Shown piece after piece: positions 14,670 through 23,416 of a stretch of DNA of 36,634 nt. The notes below the pieces were generated by a model. The model did no database searches and was not told where the DNA came from. It saw only the letters and a list, made by a program, of their open reading frames with translations. A program made the position numbers and the translations under genes. The stretch's first letter is position 1; each line of letters starts with the position of its first letter. Source of the stretch: Nonomuraea longispora (GTDB lineage Bacteria > Actinomycetota > Actinomycetes > Streptosporangiales > Streptosporangiaceae); the NCBI RefSeq assembly GCF_004348345.1, contig NZ_SMJZ01000076.1, forward strand, positions 1 through 36,634. The letters run 5' to 3'.

Positions 14670-14689
14670 AACTTTCCGCAGGAGTGACG

Positions 14690-15586
14690 ATGACCCCGAC
14701 CAAGGACCGCCTGGGCCGCTTCGGCGTGTGGATCATGCCGATGACGCTGCTGCACACGCCGGTGGACACGCAACGCGAGCAGTTCGCGCGGATCGAGCGG
14801 CTCGGGTACGGCTCGGTGTGGACGGGCGAACCGCCGGCGGCGTCCCCCGCCTCCGGACGCGAGATCTTCACCCAGCTGGCGCTCATGCTCGCCGCCACCG
14901 AACGGCTGGTCGCGGGCGCCGGCGTCGCCAACATCAGGATGCGCGACCCGCAGGCGACGCACAGCGGCGCGGCCACGCTCGCCGAGGCGTACCCGGACCG
15001 TGTGATCCTCGGGCTCGGCGGCCACGGCGGCGAGCGCCCGCTGGCCGAGCTCCGCGCCCACCTGGACGCCATGGACGAAGCCGCCACCCGCATCCAGCCG
15101 GACGCCCGCTACCCCCGCGTGCTCGCGGCCCTCGGCCCCAAGGCGCACCGGCTGGCCGGCGAGCGGGCCGGCGGTGTCCACCCCTTCCTGCAACCCGTCG
15201 AGCACACCCGGGCCGCGCGCGACGCTCTCGGCCCCGGCCCCCTGCTCATCCCGCACCAGGCCGTCGTCCTCGACGCCGACGCGGGCCGCGCCAGGGGGCG
15301 GATCCGCGCCCTGTTCCACATGGGCGGGCGCGAGAACCACTACACCGCCAACTACCGCAGGCTCGGGTACGGCGACGCCGACCTCGGCGGGGAGCCCAGC
15401 GACCGCCTCGTCGACGCCGTCGTGGCCTGGGGCGACGACGCCGCGATCGCCGCGCGGGCGCGGGGGCAGCTGGCCGCCGGCGCCGACCACGTCCTGCTCC
15501 ACCCGCTGGTGGACGACCTGACCAGCGCCGTCGACGACCTGGCCCGCCTCGCCCCGCTGCTGACCGGTCGGTCAGCAGCTTCGTGA
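14690..15586 (+). CDS. LLM-class (luciferase-like, F420-type) oxidoreductase
   Basis: The 298-residue protein shows the luciferase-like TIM-barrel pattern: FGVWIMP at the first strand, RIERLGYGSVWTGEPPAASP, TERLVAGAGVANIRMRDPQA, and AEAYPDRVILGLGGHGGERP. These match actinobacterial TIGR03620-type LLM proteins, which usually use coenzyme F420, although flavin use cannot be excluded. ATG 14690 is chosen because AGGAG lies 5 bases upstream; the GTG at 14684 overlaps that site. The substrate is unknown. Control by the divergent TetR protein is likely, as for many LLM detoxification enzymes. Confidence 0.85.
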   Translation: MTPTKDRLGRFGVWIMPMTLLHTPVDTQREQFARIERLGYGSVWTGEPPAASPASGREIFTQLALMLAATERLVAGAGVANIRMRDPQATHSGAATLAEAYPDRVILGLGGHGGERPLAELRAHLDAMDEAATRIQPDARYPRVLAALGPKAHRLAGERAGGVHPFLQPVEHTRAARDALGPGPLLIPHQAVVLDADAGRARGRIRALFHMGGRENHYTANYRRLGYGDADLGGEPSDRLVDAVVAWGDDAAIAARARGQLAAGADHVLLHPLVDDLTSAVDDLARLAPLLTGRSAAS

Positions 15587-15646
15587 CGAACCGGGCGGCC
15601 CCGCTCCGCGCGGCCGGTGTGCTGCCGGCGCGCACACCGCGGACGC

Positions 15647-16057
15647 TCAGCCCGGGCGGGCGGCGCGGCGGTCCGCCCGCCGGGCGAGCTCGTCGTCGTC
15701 CACCAGGGTGAGCATCGGCTTGCCGGGTTGGCACAACATCGTCACGGTGAACCGGAGCGGGATGTCGTCGCGGTTGTTGCCGTCCTGGTAGTGGATGACG
15801 TCTCCGCCGGGCTCCCAGAACGCCTCGCCGGCGCGTACGACCCGCTCGGGCTCGCCTTCGAGCTCCAGCAGCATCTCGCCTTCCAGCACGAAACCGAAGG
15901 CGGGCCCGGTGTGGCGGTGCGGCGGCGTGCCGGGGTCTCCTGGCGGGTACTCGATGACCAGCGTCATCTCGTGTGCGCCCTCCGGGATGAACGGCGGCTG
16001 CGCCTCCTGCACGATGGTGACCGCCGTCTGCCAGGCGTTCGATCGATGGTCCCGCAT
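15647..16057 (-). CDS. Cupin-domain protein
   Basis: The 136-residue protein is a single small cupin barrel (about 28-115). The first cupin motif is visible as GTPPHRHTGPAFGFVLEGEM with its metal-binding histidines, and the second lies around EPGGDVIHYQDGNN. Small cupins of this kind range from enzymes to sugar-binding or regulatory modules, and I cannot assign a reaction. It stands alone, convergent with the LLM gene and divergent from gdhA. Confidence 0.82.
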   Translation of the reverse strand: MRDHRSNAWQTAVTIVQEAQPPFIPEGAHEMTLVIEYPPGDPGTPPHRHTGPAFGFVLEGEMLLELEGEPERVVRAGEAFWEPGGDVIHYQDGNNRDDIPLRFTVTMLCQPGKPMLTLVDDDELARRADRRAARPG

Positions 16058-16095
16058 GGTGGGCCTCCTTGGTGGGTCGCGCGCCGAGCCGGTCC

Positions 16096-16134
16096 CGGTG
16101 GGTGATCGCGGTGGGTGATCGCGGTGGGCGATCG
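16096..16134 (+). repeat. Three tandem 13-bp repeats upstream of gdhA
   Basis: CGGTGGGTGATCG occurs at 16096-16108 and 16109-16121, and with one change (GGGCGATCG) at 16122-16134. They lie in the 272-bp gap between the divergent cupin and gdhA genes. They may be a tandem regulator site or simple slippage. The rest of the gap has no gene; AGGGAG at 16321-16326 is the gdhA ribosome binding site. Confidence 0.6.
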
Positions 16135-16331
16135 CGCCAGCTAGGACAGCGCGGCGCGCGCTGCTGTGACGGCCGGCCGGCGGCCCGCGGAAAAGTTTTG
16201 CGTTCCGCTGACCTGCCGGGCCTGAAGGCGTGCAGGTGACACGGTCTTCGCTAATGAGTCATACGGGTGCAGCTCACAACAGGCCGCCCCTTACAGTGAG
16301 GAAGCGCATGCAGTGAGCCTAGGGAGTACGT

Positions 16332-17672
16332 GTGCACGAGAAACTGTCGTCGATCTACGACAACGTCCTACGCCGCAATCCTGGGGAGACGGAGTTCCAC
16401 CAGGCCGTGCGCGAGGTGCTCGAAAGCATCGGCCCGGTTCTCGGGAAGCACCCCGAATACGCCGAGTCGAAGATCATAGAGCGGATCTGCGAGCCCGAGC
16501 GGCAGATCATTTTCCGCGTGCCGTGGACCGACGACCGGGGCGAGGTGCAGATCAACCGCGGCTTCCGGGTGGAGTTCAACAGCGCGCTCGGGCCGTACAA
16601 GGGTGGACTGCGTTTCCACCCGTCGGTCTACCTGGGGATCGTCAAGTTCCTGGGATTCGAGCAGATCTTCAAGAACGGCCTGACGGGCCTGCCGATCGGC
16701 GGCGGCAAGGGCGGCTCCGACTTCGACCCGAAGGGGCGTTCCGACCGCGAGGTCATGCGCTTCTGCCAGAGCTTCATGACGGAGCTCTACCGGCACATCG
16801 GCGAGTACACCGACGTGCCCGCCGGTGACATCGGCGTCGGCGGCCGGGAGATCGGCTACCTGTTCGGCCAGTACAAGCGCATCACCAACCGGTACGAGTC
16901 GGGCGTCATCACCGGCAAGGGCCTGGCATACGGCGGCGCGCAGGTCCGTACGGAGGCAACCGGCTACGGGTGCGCCTTCTTCGTGGACGAGATGCTGAAG
17001 GCGCGCGGCACGTCGTTCGACGGCAGGCGGGTCGCGGTGTCCGGCTCCGGCAACGTGGCCGTCTACACCATCGAGAAGATCGAGCAGCTGGGCGGCCGGG
17101 TCGTCGCGTGCTCCGACTCCTCCGGCTACGTGCTCGACGAGAAGGGCATCGACCTGGACCTGCTCAAGCAGATCAAGCAGGTCGAACGCGGCCGCCTGGA
17201 CGTCTACGCCGAACGCCGCGGCGACAACGCCACCTTCGTGGCCGGCCGCAGCGTGTGGGAGGTGCCGTGCGAGGTGGCGATGCCGTCCGCCACGCAGAAC
17301 GAGATCACCGGCCGCGACGCCGCGGTCATGGTCGGCAACGGCTGCATCGCGGTCGGCGAGGGCGCGAACATGCCCACCACGCCGGAGGGCATCAAGGTGT
17401 TCCTGGAGGCGGGCGTGGCCTTCGGACCCGGCAAGGCGGCCAACGCGGGCGGCGTGGCGACCAGCGCGCTGGAGATGCAGCAGAACGCCAGCCGCGACTC
17501 GTGGACGTTCGAGTTCTCCGAGCACCGGCTTGAGGAGATCATGCGCGACATCCACGACCGTTGCCTGCAGACCGCCGACGAGTACGGCATGCCGGGCGAC
17601 TACGTGGCCGGCGCCAACATCGACGGTTTCCGCCGGGTCGCCGACGCGATGCTGGCGCTCGGCCTGATCTGA
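16332..17672 (+). CDS. gdhA: NADP-type glutamate dehydrogenase
   Basis: The 446-residue enzyme converts 2-oxoglutarate and ammonium to glutamate. Its length fits the hexameric NADP-dependent class. Substrate and catalytic lysines stand in GPYKGGLRFHPSV (K90), FKNGLTGLP (K114) and IGGGKGGSDFDPKG (K126); the Rossmann fold begins at VAVSGSGNVA (about 236-245). The C-terminal ANAGGVATSALEMQQNASR is also conserved. The GTG start at 16332 has AGGGAG 5 bases upstream. I could not find a clear GlnR site in the upstream region. Confidence 0.95.
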   Translation: MHEKLSSIYDNVLRRNPGETEFHQAVREVLESIGPVLGKHPEYAESKIIERICEPERQIIFRVPWTDDRGEVQINRGFRVEFNSALGPYKGGLRFHPSVYLGIVKFLGFEQIFKNGLTGLPIGGGKGGSDFDPKGRSDREVMRFCQSFMTELYRHIGEYTDVPAGDIGVGGREIGYLFGQYKRITNRYESGVITGKGLAYGGAQVRTEATGYGCAFFVDEMLKARGTSFDGRRVAVSGSGNVAVYTIEKIEQLGGRVVACSDSSGYVLDEKGIDLDLLKQIKQVERGRLDVYAERRGDNATFVAGRSVWEVPCEVAMPSATQNEITGRDAAVMVGNGCIAVGEGANMPTTPEGIKVFLEAGVAFGPGKAANAGGVATSALEMQQNASRDSWTFEFSEHRLEEIMRDIHDRCLQTADEYGMPGDYVAGANIDGFRRVADAMLALGLI

Positions 17673-17678
17673 GCGGGC

Positions 17679-17705
17679 CCCCGGGACGACGCCACCTGCC
17701 CGGGG
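17679..17705 (+). terminator. GC-rich hairpin after gdhA
   Basis: CCCCGGG (17679-17685) pairs with CCCGGGG (17699-17705) around a 13-base loop, 7 bases beyond the gdhA stop and without a T-run. The remaining 17706-17934 holds no gene I can support. Confidence 0.4.
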
Positions 17706-17934
17706 TCCAGGCGAAGAGCCGGTGCGGGTGCATGCCGTCCACCAGGCCCGGCTCGGGCGGGTGGATACCGTGGCCCAGCATGCGGCGGGTCCTGGCGCTC
17801 AGCTGCCTGGCACGTCCCTGCCCGGCGAGAGGAGACGCCTGGCAGTTCGGCGGACAACGGTAATGATCACTTGACCTCGTCGCGGTGGGCCGGCGATGCG
17901 ACCTCTCCTCCCGCCGGTCCGGATGCCTGCCCGT

Positions 17935-17940
17935 TACATT
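17935..17940 (+). promoter_or_regulatory. Leaderless -10 element TACATT
   Basis: TACATT lies 6 bases before the GTG at 17947, the spacing expected if transcription starts at the first base of the start codon. No good -35 element was seen. Confidence 0.4.
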
Positions 17941-17946
17941 GAATCG

Positions 17947-19347
17947 GTGACCGACGACCAGCACGGCCTGGCGATGAGCGGGGCGAGCACCGCCGCGGCG
18001 CGGCACTACGACCAGGCCGTCGACGAGCTGCTGCACTTCCGGGTGGAGGTCGCCGCCGAGACGAAGGCGGCGCTGGCCGACTCCCCCGGCTTCCCGATGG
18101 GCAACGTCCTGTCGGCCTACCTGGGACTGCTCACCACCGAGGCCGACGACGCGCGCAAGGCGCGGGCACGGTTCGCGGCATTCCGCCGCGCCGCCGACGA
18201 GGCGTCGCTGCTTCCCCGCGAGCGTGCGCACCTTGCCGCCGTGCAGGCGCTGCTCGACGGCGACTTCCTGCGGTGCGGCACGCTGCTGGCCTGGATCACC
18301 GTCGAGCACCCGCGCGACGCCCTGGCACTGATCGCGGGCCACCAGATCGACTTCCTCACCGGCAATGCGCGCTCGCTGCGCGACCGCGTCGGCGGCGCCC
18401 TGAACGCCTGGCACGACGACGACCGGCATCTCGGGCATGTTTTGGGCATGTACGCCTTCGGCCTCGAAGAGGCGGGCCACTACGACCGGTCGGAGGAGGT
18501 GGGGTTGCGCGCGGTCGAGCTGAACCCGCGCGACGTGTGGGGCATCCACGCGGTGGTGCACACGTACGAGATGCAGGGCCGCTTCGGCCGCGGCCTGCGC
18601 TACCTCGACGCGCGCCTGCCCGACTGGTCCACCGGCACGTTCTTCAACGTCCACACATGGTGGCACTACTGCCTGTACGCGCTGGAGTCCGGCGACGTGC
18701 CGCGGGTGCTGGAGATCTACGACGCGGTGCTGGCGGGCGGGCAGTCGTGCATGGAGCTGCTCGACGCCGCCGCCCTGCTCTGGCGCCTGCGCCTGGAGGG
18801 CTCGGAGCAGCACGAACGCTGGCGCGCGCTGGCCGACGCCTGGCCCCCGCGGGTGGCGGAGCCGTTCTACGCGTTCAACGACATGCACGCGGTCATGGCG
18901 TACGTCGGCGCCGGCCGCGTCGGCGACGCCGAGCGACTGATCGCGGAGCGGGCGGCGTATGCGCGGGAGCCGCGTCCCGGCGTCACGAACCACGCCATGA
19001 CGCTGCAGGTCGGGTTGCCGGTGTGCCAGGCCATCGTGGCGTTCGGGCGGGGCGACCACGCCTCGGTGGTGGAGCTGCTTTATCCCGTCAGGCATCGGAT
19101 CCACGAGTTCGGGGGCAGCCACGCCCAGCGGGACGCCGTGCACAAGACGCTGCTGGAGGCGGCCCTGCGGGCGGGGCTTCATGACGTCGCGCGGGCGCTG
19201 GCGAGCGAGCGGATCAACCTGCGGCCGTGCAGCCCGTACAACTGGCTCAAGCAGGCGGCGCTGGCCGACCGCCTCGGCGACCGCGCCGCCGCCGCGGCCG
19301 CCCGGCTCCGCGCAGGCGACCTGGCGAGGACCGGCGGCCGCGCATGA
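17947..19347 (+). CDS. TPR protein of the TTC38 family
   Basis: The 466-residue protein is a solenoid of helical hairpins. Recognisable family stretches are HLGHVLGMYAFGLEEAGHYD with EEVGLRAVELNPRDVWGIHA, HTYEMQGRF, and FFNVHTWWHYCLYALESGDV, which match the TTC38-like (tetratricopeptide repeat protein 38) family found from bacteria to vertebrates. No biochemical role is established. I choose GTG 17947 over an upstream ATG at 17896 because the protein then begins at the family's normal N-terminus and a -10 element lies in leaderless position. The PIG-L gene follows 81 bp later on the same strand. Confidence 0.8.
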   Translation: MTDDQHGLAMSGASTAAARHYDQAVDELLHFRVEVAAETKAALADSPGFPMGNVLSAYLGLLTTEADDARKARARFAAFRRAADEASLLPRERAHLAAVQALLDGDFLRCGTLLAWITVEHPRDALALIAGHQIDFLTGNARSLRDRVGGALNAWHDDDRHLGHVLGMYAFGLEEAGHYDRSEEVGLRAVELNPRDVWGIHAVVHTYEMQGRFGRGLRYLDARLPDWSTGTFFNVHTWWHYCLYALESGDVPRVLEIYDAVLAGGQSCMELLDAAALLWRLRLEGSEQHERWRALADAWPPRVAEPFYAFNDMHAVMAYVGAGRVGDAERLIAERAAYAREPRPGVTNHAMTLQVGLPVCQAIVAFGRGDHASVVELLYPVRHRIHEFGGSHAQRDAVHKTLLEAALRAGLHDVARALASERINLRPCSPYNWLKQAALADRLGDRAAAAAARLRAGDLARTGGRA

Positions 19348-19428
19348 TCGCGCCGCCCCCTCAGGTACGCGAGCACCGCCGTACTGGTCGGGTACGGTTT
19401 GTCGGGGCCGGCCGATAGTGTTCGCGTC

Positions 19429-20253
19429 ATGGATCGGCAACTCACCCTGATGGTCGTACACGCCCACCCCGACGACGAGTGCCTGAGCACCGGCGGCGTC
19501 CTTGCCCGCTACGCCGCCGAAGGCATCCGCACCGTCCTGGTCACCTGCACCAACGGCGAGCAAGGCGACGCCGAGGGCGGTGCGAAGCCGGGCGAGGCCG
19601 GCCACGACGACGCGGCCGTCGCCGAGCGGCGGCTCGCCGAGCTGCGCGAGTCGGTCAGCCATCTGGGCGTCGACCACCTGGAGCTGCTCGGCTACCGCGA
19701 CTCGGGCATGGACGGTTGGGAGGGCAACGCCCACGCCGGCGCGTTCGCCAACGTGCCGGTCGAGGTGGCGGCCGCCAAGCTGGGAGCCCTGATGGTGCGC
19801 TACCGCCCGCAGGTCGTGGTCACCTACGACGAGACGGGCGGCGGCGGTTACGGCCATCCCGACCACGTCCAGGCGCACCGCGTCACGGTCGCGGCCGTCG
19901 AGGCGACCGGCATCCCCGAGAAGTTCTACTACACGGCCATGCCCCGCGCCGAGATGAGGAAGATGTTCGAGATGCTGCGCGAGCACGGCGTGGAGCTCGG
20001 CTTCGAGCCGTCCGGCGACTTCGGCACCCCGGACGAGCGGGTCACCTCCCTCGTCGACGTCGGCCCCTACACCGAGCGCAAGCTCAAGGCCCTCAAGGCG
20101 CACGAGAGCCAGGGGGAGAACATCTTCGTGCTGGACATGCCCGAGCACATCCAGCAGCAGGCCTTCTCCCTCGAGGCCTTCGAGCGCAAGCTGTGCAAGG
20201 TCGACGCCCCCGGCCGCGAGGACGACCTTTTCGCCGGCCTGCGCGGCACGTGA
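19429..20253 (+). CDS. PIG-L (LmbE-like) family deacetylase
   Basis: The 274-residue protein has the zinc-site signature of N-acetylglucosaminyl deacetylases, AHPDDE (about residues 9-14), and the second zinc histidine in GHPDHVQAHR. Relatives include mycothiol enzymes MshB and Mca and several antibiotic-tailoring deacetylases. The central SGMDGWEGNAHAGAF stretch is also family-like, but I cannot say which substrate is used. ATG 19429 is preferred over an in-frame TTG at 19399; a TAGTGT (19416-19421) 7 bases before the ATG suggests a leaderless transcript. Confidence 0.85.
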   Translation: MDRQLTLMVVHAHPDDECLSTGGVLARYAAEGIRTVLVTCTNGEQGDAEGGAKPGEAGHDDAAVAERRLAELRESVSHLGVDHLELLGYRDSGMDGWEGNAHAGAFANVPVEVAAAKLGALMVRYRPQVVVTYDETGGGGYGHPDHVQAHRVTVAAVEATGIPEKFYYTAMPRAEMRKMFEMLREHGVELGFEPSGDFGTPDERVTSLVDVGPYTERKLKALKAHESQGENIFVLDMPEHIQQQAFSLEAFERKLCKVDAPGREDDLFAGLRGT

Positions 20254-20275
20254 CCCATCGGCCGGCAACGTGACG

Positions 20276-21310
20276 TCACCCGCGTGCGCCGCCACCCATA
20301 CCGGACCAGGGCGGGTTGGCGCCTGCCACTGAGCACGTCTGGGCCGCCACCCGGGCGGCGAACCCGGCCGCCGCCACCGCCGTCGCGAGGTCCAGGTCGC
20401 GGAGACGCCCGCCCAGGTGGCCCCTGGCGTCCAGGGCGTGCAGCAGGCCGGCGGTGAAGGCGTCACCGGCGCCGACCGTGTCCACGACGTCCACCTGCGG
20501 TGCCGGCACGTGGGCCCGGTCGCCGTCCACCGACACCAGCGCACCCGCCGCGCCCCTGGTGACGACGATCAGACGGGCGCCGGCGGCGTGCCATTCGCCG
20601 CAGGCGCGCTCCATCGACGTGCCGGGCAGCAGGAAGTCCAGGTCGTCGTCGCTGAGCTTGAGGATGTCGGTCCACTCGCACCAGCGGGTGATCTGATAGT
20701 CGTCCCTGGTGGCGAAGCTGGGGCGCACGTTCGGGTCGATCGAGATCGTGGCATGCCCGGCGGCCGAGCGCGCGAACTCCTCGACCGCCTCACGTCCCGG
20801 TTTCCCGACCAGCGCCATGGAGCCCGTGTGCAGGCACCTGAAGGGGCCCACGCGCGCCGGGTCCAGCTCGTCCGGCCGCCACTGCCAGTCCGCCGCGCCC
20901 TCGGTGTAGAAGGTGAAGGTGGCCCGCCCGTGCGGGTCGAGAGCGGCGACGGAGAGCGTGCTCGGCTCCTCCGCCTCGACGCACGCCGACACGTCCACGC
21001 CGGAGGCGGTGAGGCGGTCGCGGAACATCGCGCCGAACACGTCGCGTGACAGGCGGCCCAGGAAGCGGGTGGGAGTGCCGATCCTGGCCAGCGCCACCGC
21101 CGTGTTCGCCGGCCCGCCACCCGGCAGCACCCGCAGCGCCAGCCCGTCCGTGCCGTCCGTGTCGCCGCCTGTGCCGCCTGTGCCGCCTGTGTCGTCTGGC
21201 CGCGACGCCGGACCCGCCGTACCGTCGTCTGCATGGGGCGTGGCGGTGGAAGCGGCGGGGTGGCGTGTGGTGAAGCTGTCGGCGACGCACTCGCCCAGGA
21301 CGGCGATCAT
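20276..21310 (-). CDS. PfkB-family carbohydrate kinase (fructokinase-like)
   Basis: The 344-residue kinase has the ribokinase-family marks: an N-terminal VLGECVADSF strand, the substrate-binding LPGGGPANTAVALARIG, and the ATP/anion-hole motif DTVGAGDAFTAGLL near residue 280 with the catalytic Asp. It is divergent from an frc-type sugar ABC transporter and shares its operators, like the frcK kinase of rhizobial frc loci, so it probably phosphorylates the imported sugar; fructose is the best guess. A Gly/Thr/Asp-rich insert (about residues 20-55) is encoded partly by 9-bp tandem repeats at 21168-21194 and is not part of the usual fold. Confidence 0.88.
   Translation of the reverse strand: MIAVLGECVADSFTTRHPAASTATPHADDGTAGPASRPDDTGGTGGTGGDTDGTDGLALRVLPGGGPANTAVALARIGTPTRFLGRLSRDVFGAMFRDRLTASGVDVSACVEAEEPSTLSVAALDPHGRATFTFYTEGAADWQWRPDELDPARVGPFRCLHTGSMALVGKPGREAVEEFARSAAGHATISIDPNVRPSFATRDDYQITRWCEWTDILKLSDDDLDFLLPGTSMERACGEWHAAGARLIVVTRGAAGALVSVDGDRAHVPAPQVDVVDTVGAGDAFTAGLLHALDARGHLGGRLRDLDLATAVAAAGFAARVAAQTCSVAGANPPWSGMGGGARG
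21168..21194 (+). repeat. 9-bp tandem repeats inside the kinase gene
   Basis: CCTGTGCCG occurs at 21168-21176 and 21177-21185, followed by CCTGTGTCG at 21186-21194. They are in frame and encode a Gly-Gly-Thr run in the low-complexity insert of the kinase, so unit gain or loss would not shift the frame. Confidence 0.6.
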
Positions 21311-21400
21311 CGGGCCTGCCTTTCTGGCACGTTGCCGATTCGTTACGGCAGCAGGGCATTGACGTATCTCGGATCGGAGTCCATCATCGCAGCACAGCAG

Positions 21401-21432
21401 ATGTCAACGTTGACATATGTCAACGATGACAT
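21401..21432. promoter_or_regulatory. Two abutting LacI-type operators between kinase and frcB
   Basis: ATGTCAACGTTGACAT (21401-21416) is a perfect 16-bp palindrome, directly followed by ATGTCAACGATGACAT (21417-21432) with one mismatch pair. The central CG and symmetric arms fit LacI/GalR-family operators. TTGACA -35-like hexamers lie inside them on both strands, so a bound repressor would block both divergent promoters. The LacI gene at 24316 is the obvious candidate. Confidence 0.78.
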
Positions 21433-21458
21433 CGTATCCCCCCTGATAGGACAGCGCC

Positions 21459-22442
21459 ATGAATGCAAAGCTATCGGCCGGCCTCCTGGTCACCGTGCTT
21501 CTCGTCACCGGCTGCGGCGGCAGCGGCGGGGGAAGCGACTCCGCCACCCCCAAGGTAGGGCTGATCACCAAGACCGAGACGAACCCGTTCTTCGTCAAGA
21601 TGAAGGAGGGCGCGCAGAAGGCCGCCCAGGCCGGCGGCATGGAGCTGATGAGCGCGGCGGGCAAGTTCGACGGCGACAACGCCGCCCAGATCACCGCCAT
21701 CGAGAACATGGTCGCCGCCGGCGTGAAGGGCATCCTCATCACCCCGAGCGACACCAAGGCCATCGTCCCGGCGATCAAGAAGGCGCGTGACGCGGGCGTG
21801 CTCGTCATCGCGCTCGACACCCCCACGGAGCCGCAGGAGGCCACCGACGCGCTGTTCGCCACCGACAACCTCAAGGCGGGAGAGCTGATCGGCCGGTACG
21901 CCAAGGCCGCCATGGCCGGCGAGCCCGCCAGGATCGCCACCCTCGACCTGGCCCCCGGCATCACGGTCGGCAAGCTGCGGCACGACGGGTTCCTGAAGGG
22001 GTTCGGCATCCGGGAGGGCGACCCGTCCGTGGTCTGCTCCCAGGACACCAGGGGCGACCAGGCCAAGGGGCAGACCGCGATGGAGAACTGCCTGCAGAAG
22101 GCCCCCGACATCAACCTCGTCTACACCATCAACGAGCCCGCCGCGCTGGGCGCGTACACCGCCTTGAAGGCCAAGGGCCGCGAGAAGGAGGTGCTGATCG
22201 TCTCCGTGGACGGCGGCTGCACCGGCGTCAGGGCCGTGCAGTCGGGGCAGATCGCCGCGACCAGCCAGCAGTACCCGCTCAAGATGGCCGAGGACGGCGT
22301 CAAGGCGGTGGCCGCGTACGCCAAGGGCGGCCAGAAGCCCACCGGCTACACCGACACCGGCGTCACCCTGATCACCGACAAGGCGGCCGACGGCATCGAG
22401 GCCGAGGACGCCGCCTTCGGCCTGGCGAACTGCTGGGGCTGA
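21459..22442 (+). CDS. frcB: Sugar ABC transporter substrate-binding lipoprotein (FrcB-like)
   Basis: The 327-residue lipoprotein has a signal peptide ending in the lipobox VTGC (C19), followed by a Gly/Ser linker and a type I periplasmic binding fold (VGLITKTETNPFFVKMKEGA near the N-terminus, DAGVLVIALDTPT in the middle). This matches the fructose-binding FrcB group of ribose/xylose-type carriers. It would capture the sugar outside the membrane and pass it to FrcC. The permease starts 2 bp after its stop. Transcription is probably controlled by the two palindromes 27-58 bp upstream. The fructose specificity is by similarity only. Confidence 0.87.
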   Translation: MNAKLSAGLLVTVLLVTGCGGSGGGSDSATPKVGLITKTETNPFFVKMKEGAQKAAQAGGMELMSAAGKFDGDNAAQITAIENMVAAGVKGILITPSDTKAIVPAIKKARDAGVLVIALDTPTEPQEATDALFATDNLKAGELIGRYAKAAMAGEPARIATLDLAPGITVGKLRHDGFLKGFGIREGDPSVVCSQDTRGDQAKGQTAMENCLQKAPDINLVYTINEPAALGAYTALKAKGREKEVLIVSVDGGCTGVRAVQSGQIAATSQQYPLKMAEDGVKAVAAYAKGGQKPTGYTDTGVTLITDKAADGIEAEDAAFGLANCWG

Positions 22443-22444
22443 AC

Positions 22445-23416
22445 GTGGCCGTGATGGAAGCGTCGCTGCCGCGCCGCCTGATCAGCACCCCCGTCGCGGG
22501 CCCGCTGGCCGCGCTCCTGCTGGCCTGCCTGTACTTCGGGCTCAACACCGAGCAGTTCTTCACCGGCACGAACTTCTCCTTGATCATCCAGCAGGTCATG
22601 GTGGTCGGCACGCTGGCCATCGGCCAGACCCTGATCATCCTCACCGCGGGCATCGACCTGGCCAACGGCGCCATCATGGCGTTCGGCGGCATCGTGATGA
22701 CGAAGCTGGCGGTGGACGGCGGCCTGCCCGCGCTGCTCGCGGTCGCCGCCGGGCTCGCGGTCTGCGCCGGGTTCGGGCTGGTCAACGGGCTGCTGGTGAC
22801 GCGGATCTCCCTGCCGCCGTTCATCGTGACGCTCGGCATGCTGAACGTGGCGTTCGCGCTCACCCACATCTACTCCGGCGAGCAGACCATCACGGACCTG
22901 CCGCCGCTGCTGACGTTCCTCGGGCAGACGTTCCAGGTCGGCCAGACGAACGTCACCTACGGCTCGCTGCTGACGATCCTGCTGTTCCTGCTGTTCGCGT
23001 ACCTGCTGGGCTCGACGGCGTGGGGCCGGCACGTGTACGCGCTGGGCAACAACCCCGAAGTGGCCCGGCTGACCGGCATCAGGACGCGGCGGCTGACCGT
23101 GGGCGTCTACACGCTGGCCGGCTTCGTGTACGGCATCGCGGCCCTGCTGCTGGTCTCCCGTACCGGCGTGGGCGACCCGCAGGCCGGCCAGACCGACAAC
23201 CTCGACAGCATCACGGCGGTCGTGCTCGGCGGCACCAGCCTGTTCGGCGGCCGGGGCATGGTGCTGGGCACCCTGATCGGGGCGCTCATCGTGGGGGTGT
23301 TCAGGAACGGCCTGCAGCTGATGGGCGTACCGTCGATCTACCAGACCCTCATCACGGGCATCCTGGTGATCCTCGCCGTCGCCGTCGACCAGCTCTCCCG
23401 CAGGAGGACCCGATGA
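22445..23416 (+). CDS. frcC: Sugar ABC transporter permease (FrcC-like)
   Basis: The 323-residue membrane protein has 8-10 hydrophobic helices and the BPD_transp_2 signatures: QTLIILTAGIDLANGAIMAF, LVTRISLPPFIVTLGMLN, LGNNPEVARLTGIRTRR (the loop contacting the ATPase) and ITAVVLGGTSLFGGRGMVLG. This is the RbsC/FrcC family. It starts at GTG 22445, 2 bp after frcB, and its TGA overlaps the frcA ATG. It should form the homodimeric channel of the transporter. Confidence 0.88.
   Translation: MAVMEASLPRRLISTPVAGPLAALLLACLYFGLNTEQFFTGTNFSLIIQQVMVVGTLAIGQTLIILTAGIDLANGAIMAFGGIVMTKLAVDGGLPALLAVAAGLAVCAGFGLVNGLLVTRISLPPFIVTLGMLNVAFALTHIYSGEQTITDLPPLLTFLGQTFQVGQTNVTYGSLLTILLFLLFAYLLGSTAWGRHVYALGNNPEVARLTGIRTRRLTVGVYTLAGFVYGIAALLLVSRTGVGDPQAGQTDNLDSITAVVLGGTSLFGGRGMVLGTLIGALIVGVFRNGLQLMGVPSIYQTLITGILVILAVAVDQLSRRRTR

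Noticed and set aside
14594..15502. Extension of the TetR gene to 502 codons
   Set aside because: The extra 300 codons are antisense to the LLM oxidoreductase; AGGAGG before GTG 14593 marks the true start.
16137..16331. A GlnR box upstream of gdhA
   Set aside because: I could not find the spaced GTNAC/GAAAC halves with acceptable match, so no site is claimed.
17539..20544. A 1001-codon minus-strand frame across the TTC38-like and PIG-L genes
   Set aside because: It is antisense to two well-recognised proteins and its translation is Arg/Gly/Val-rich without motifs.
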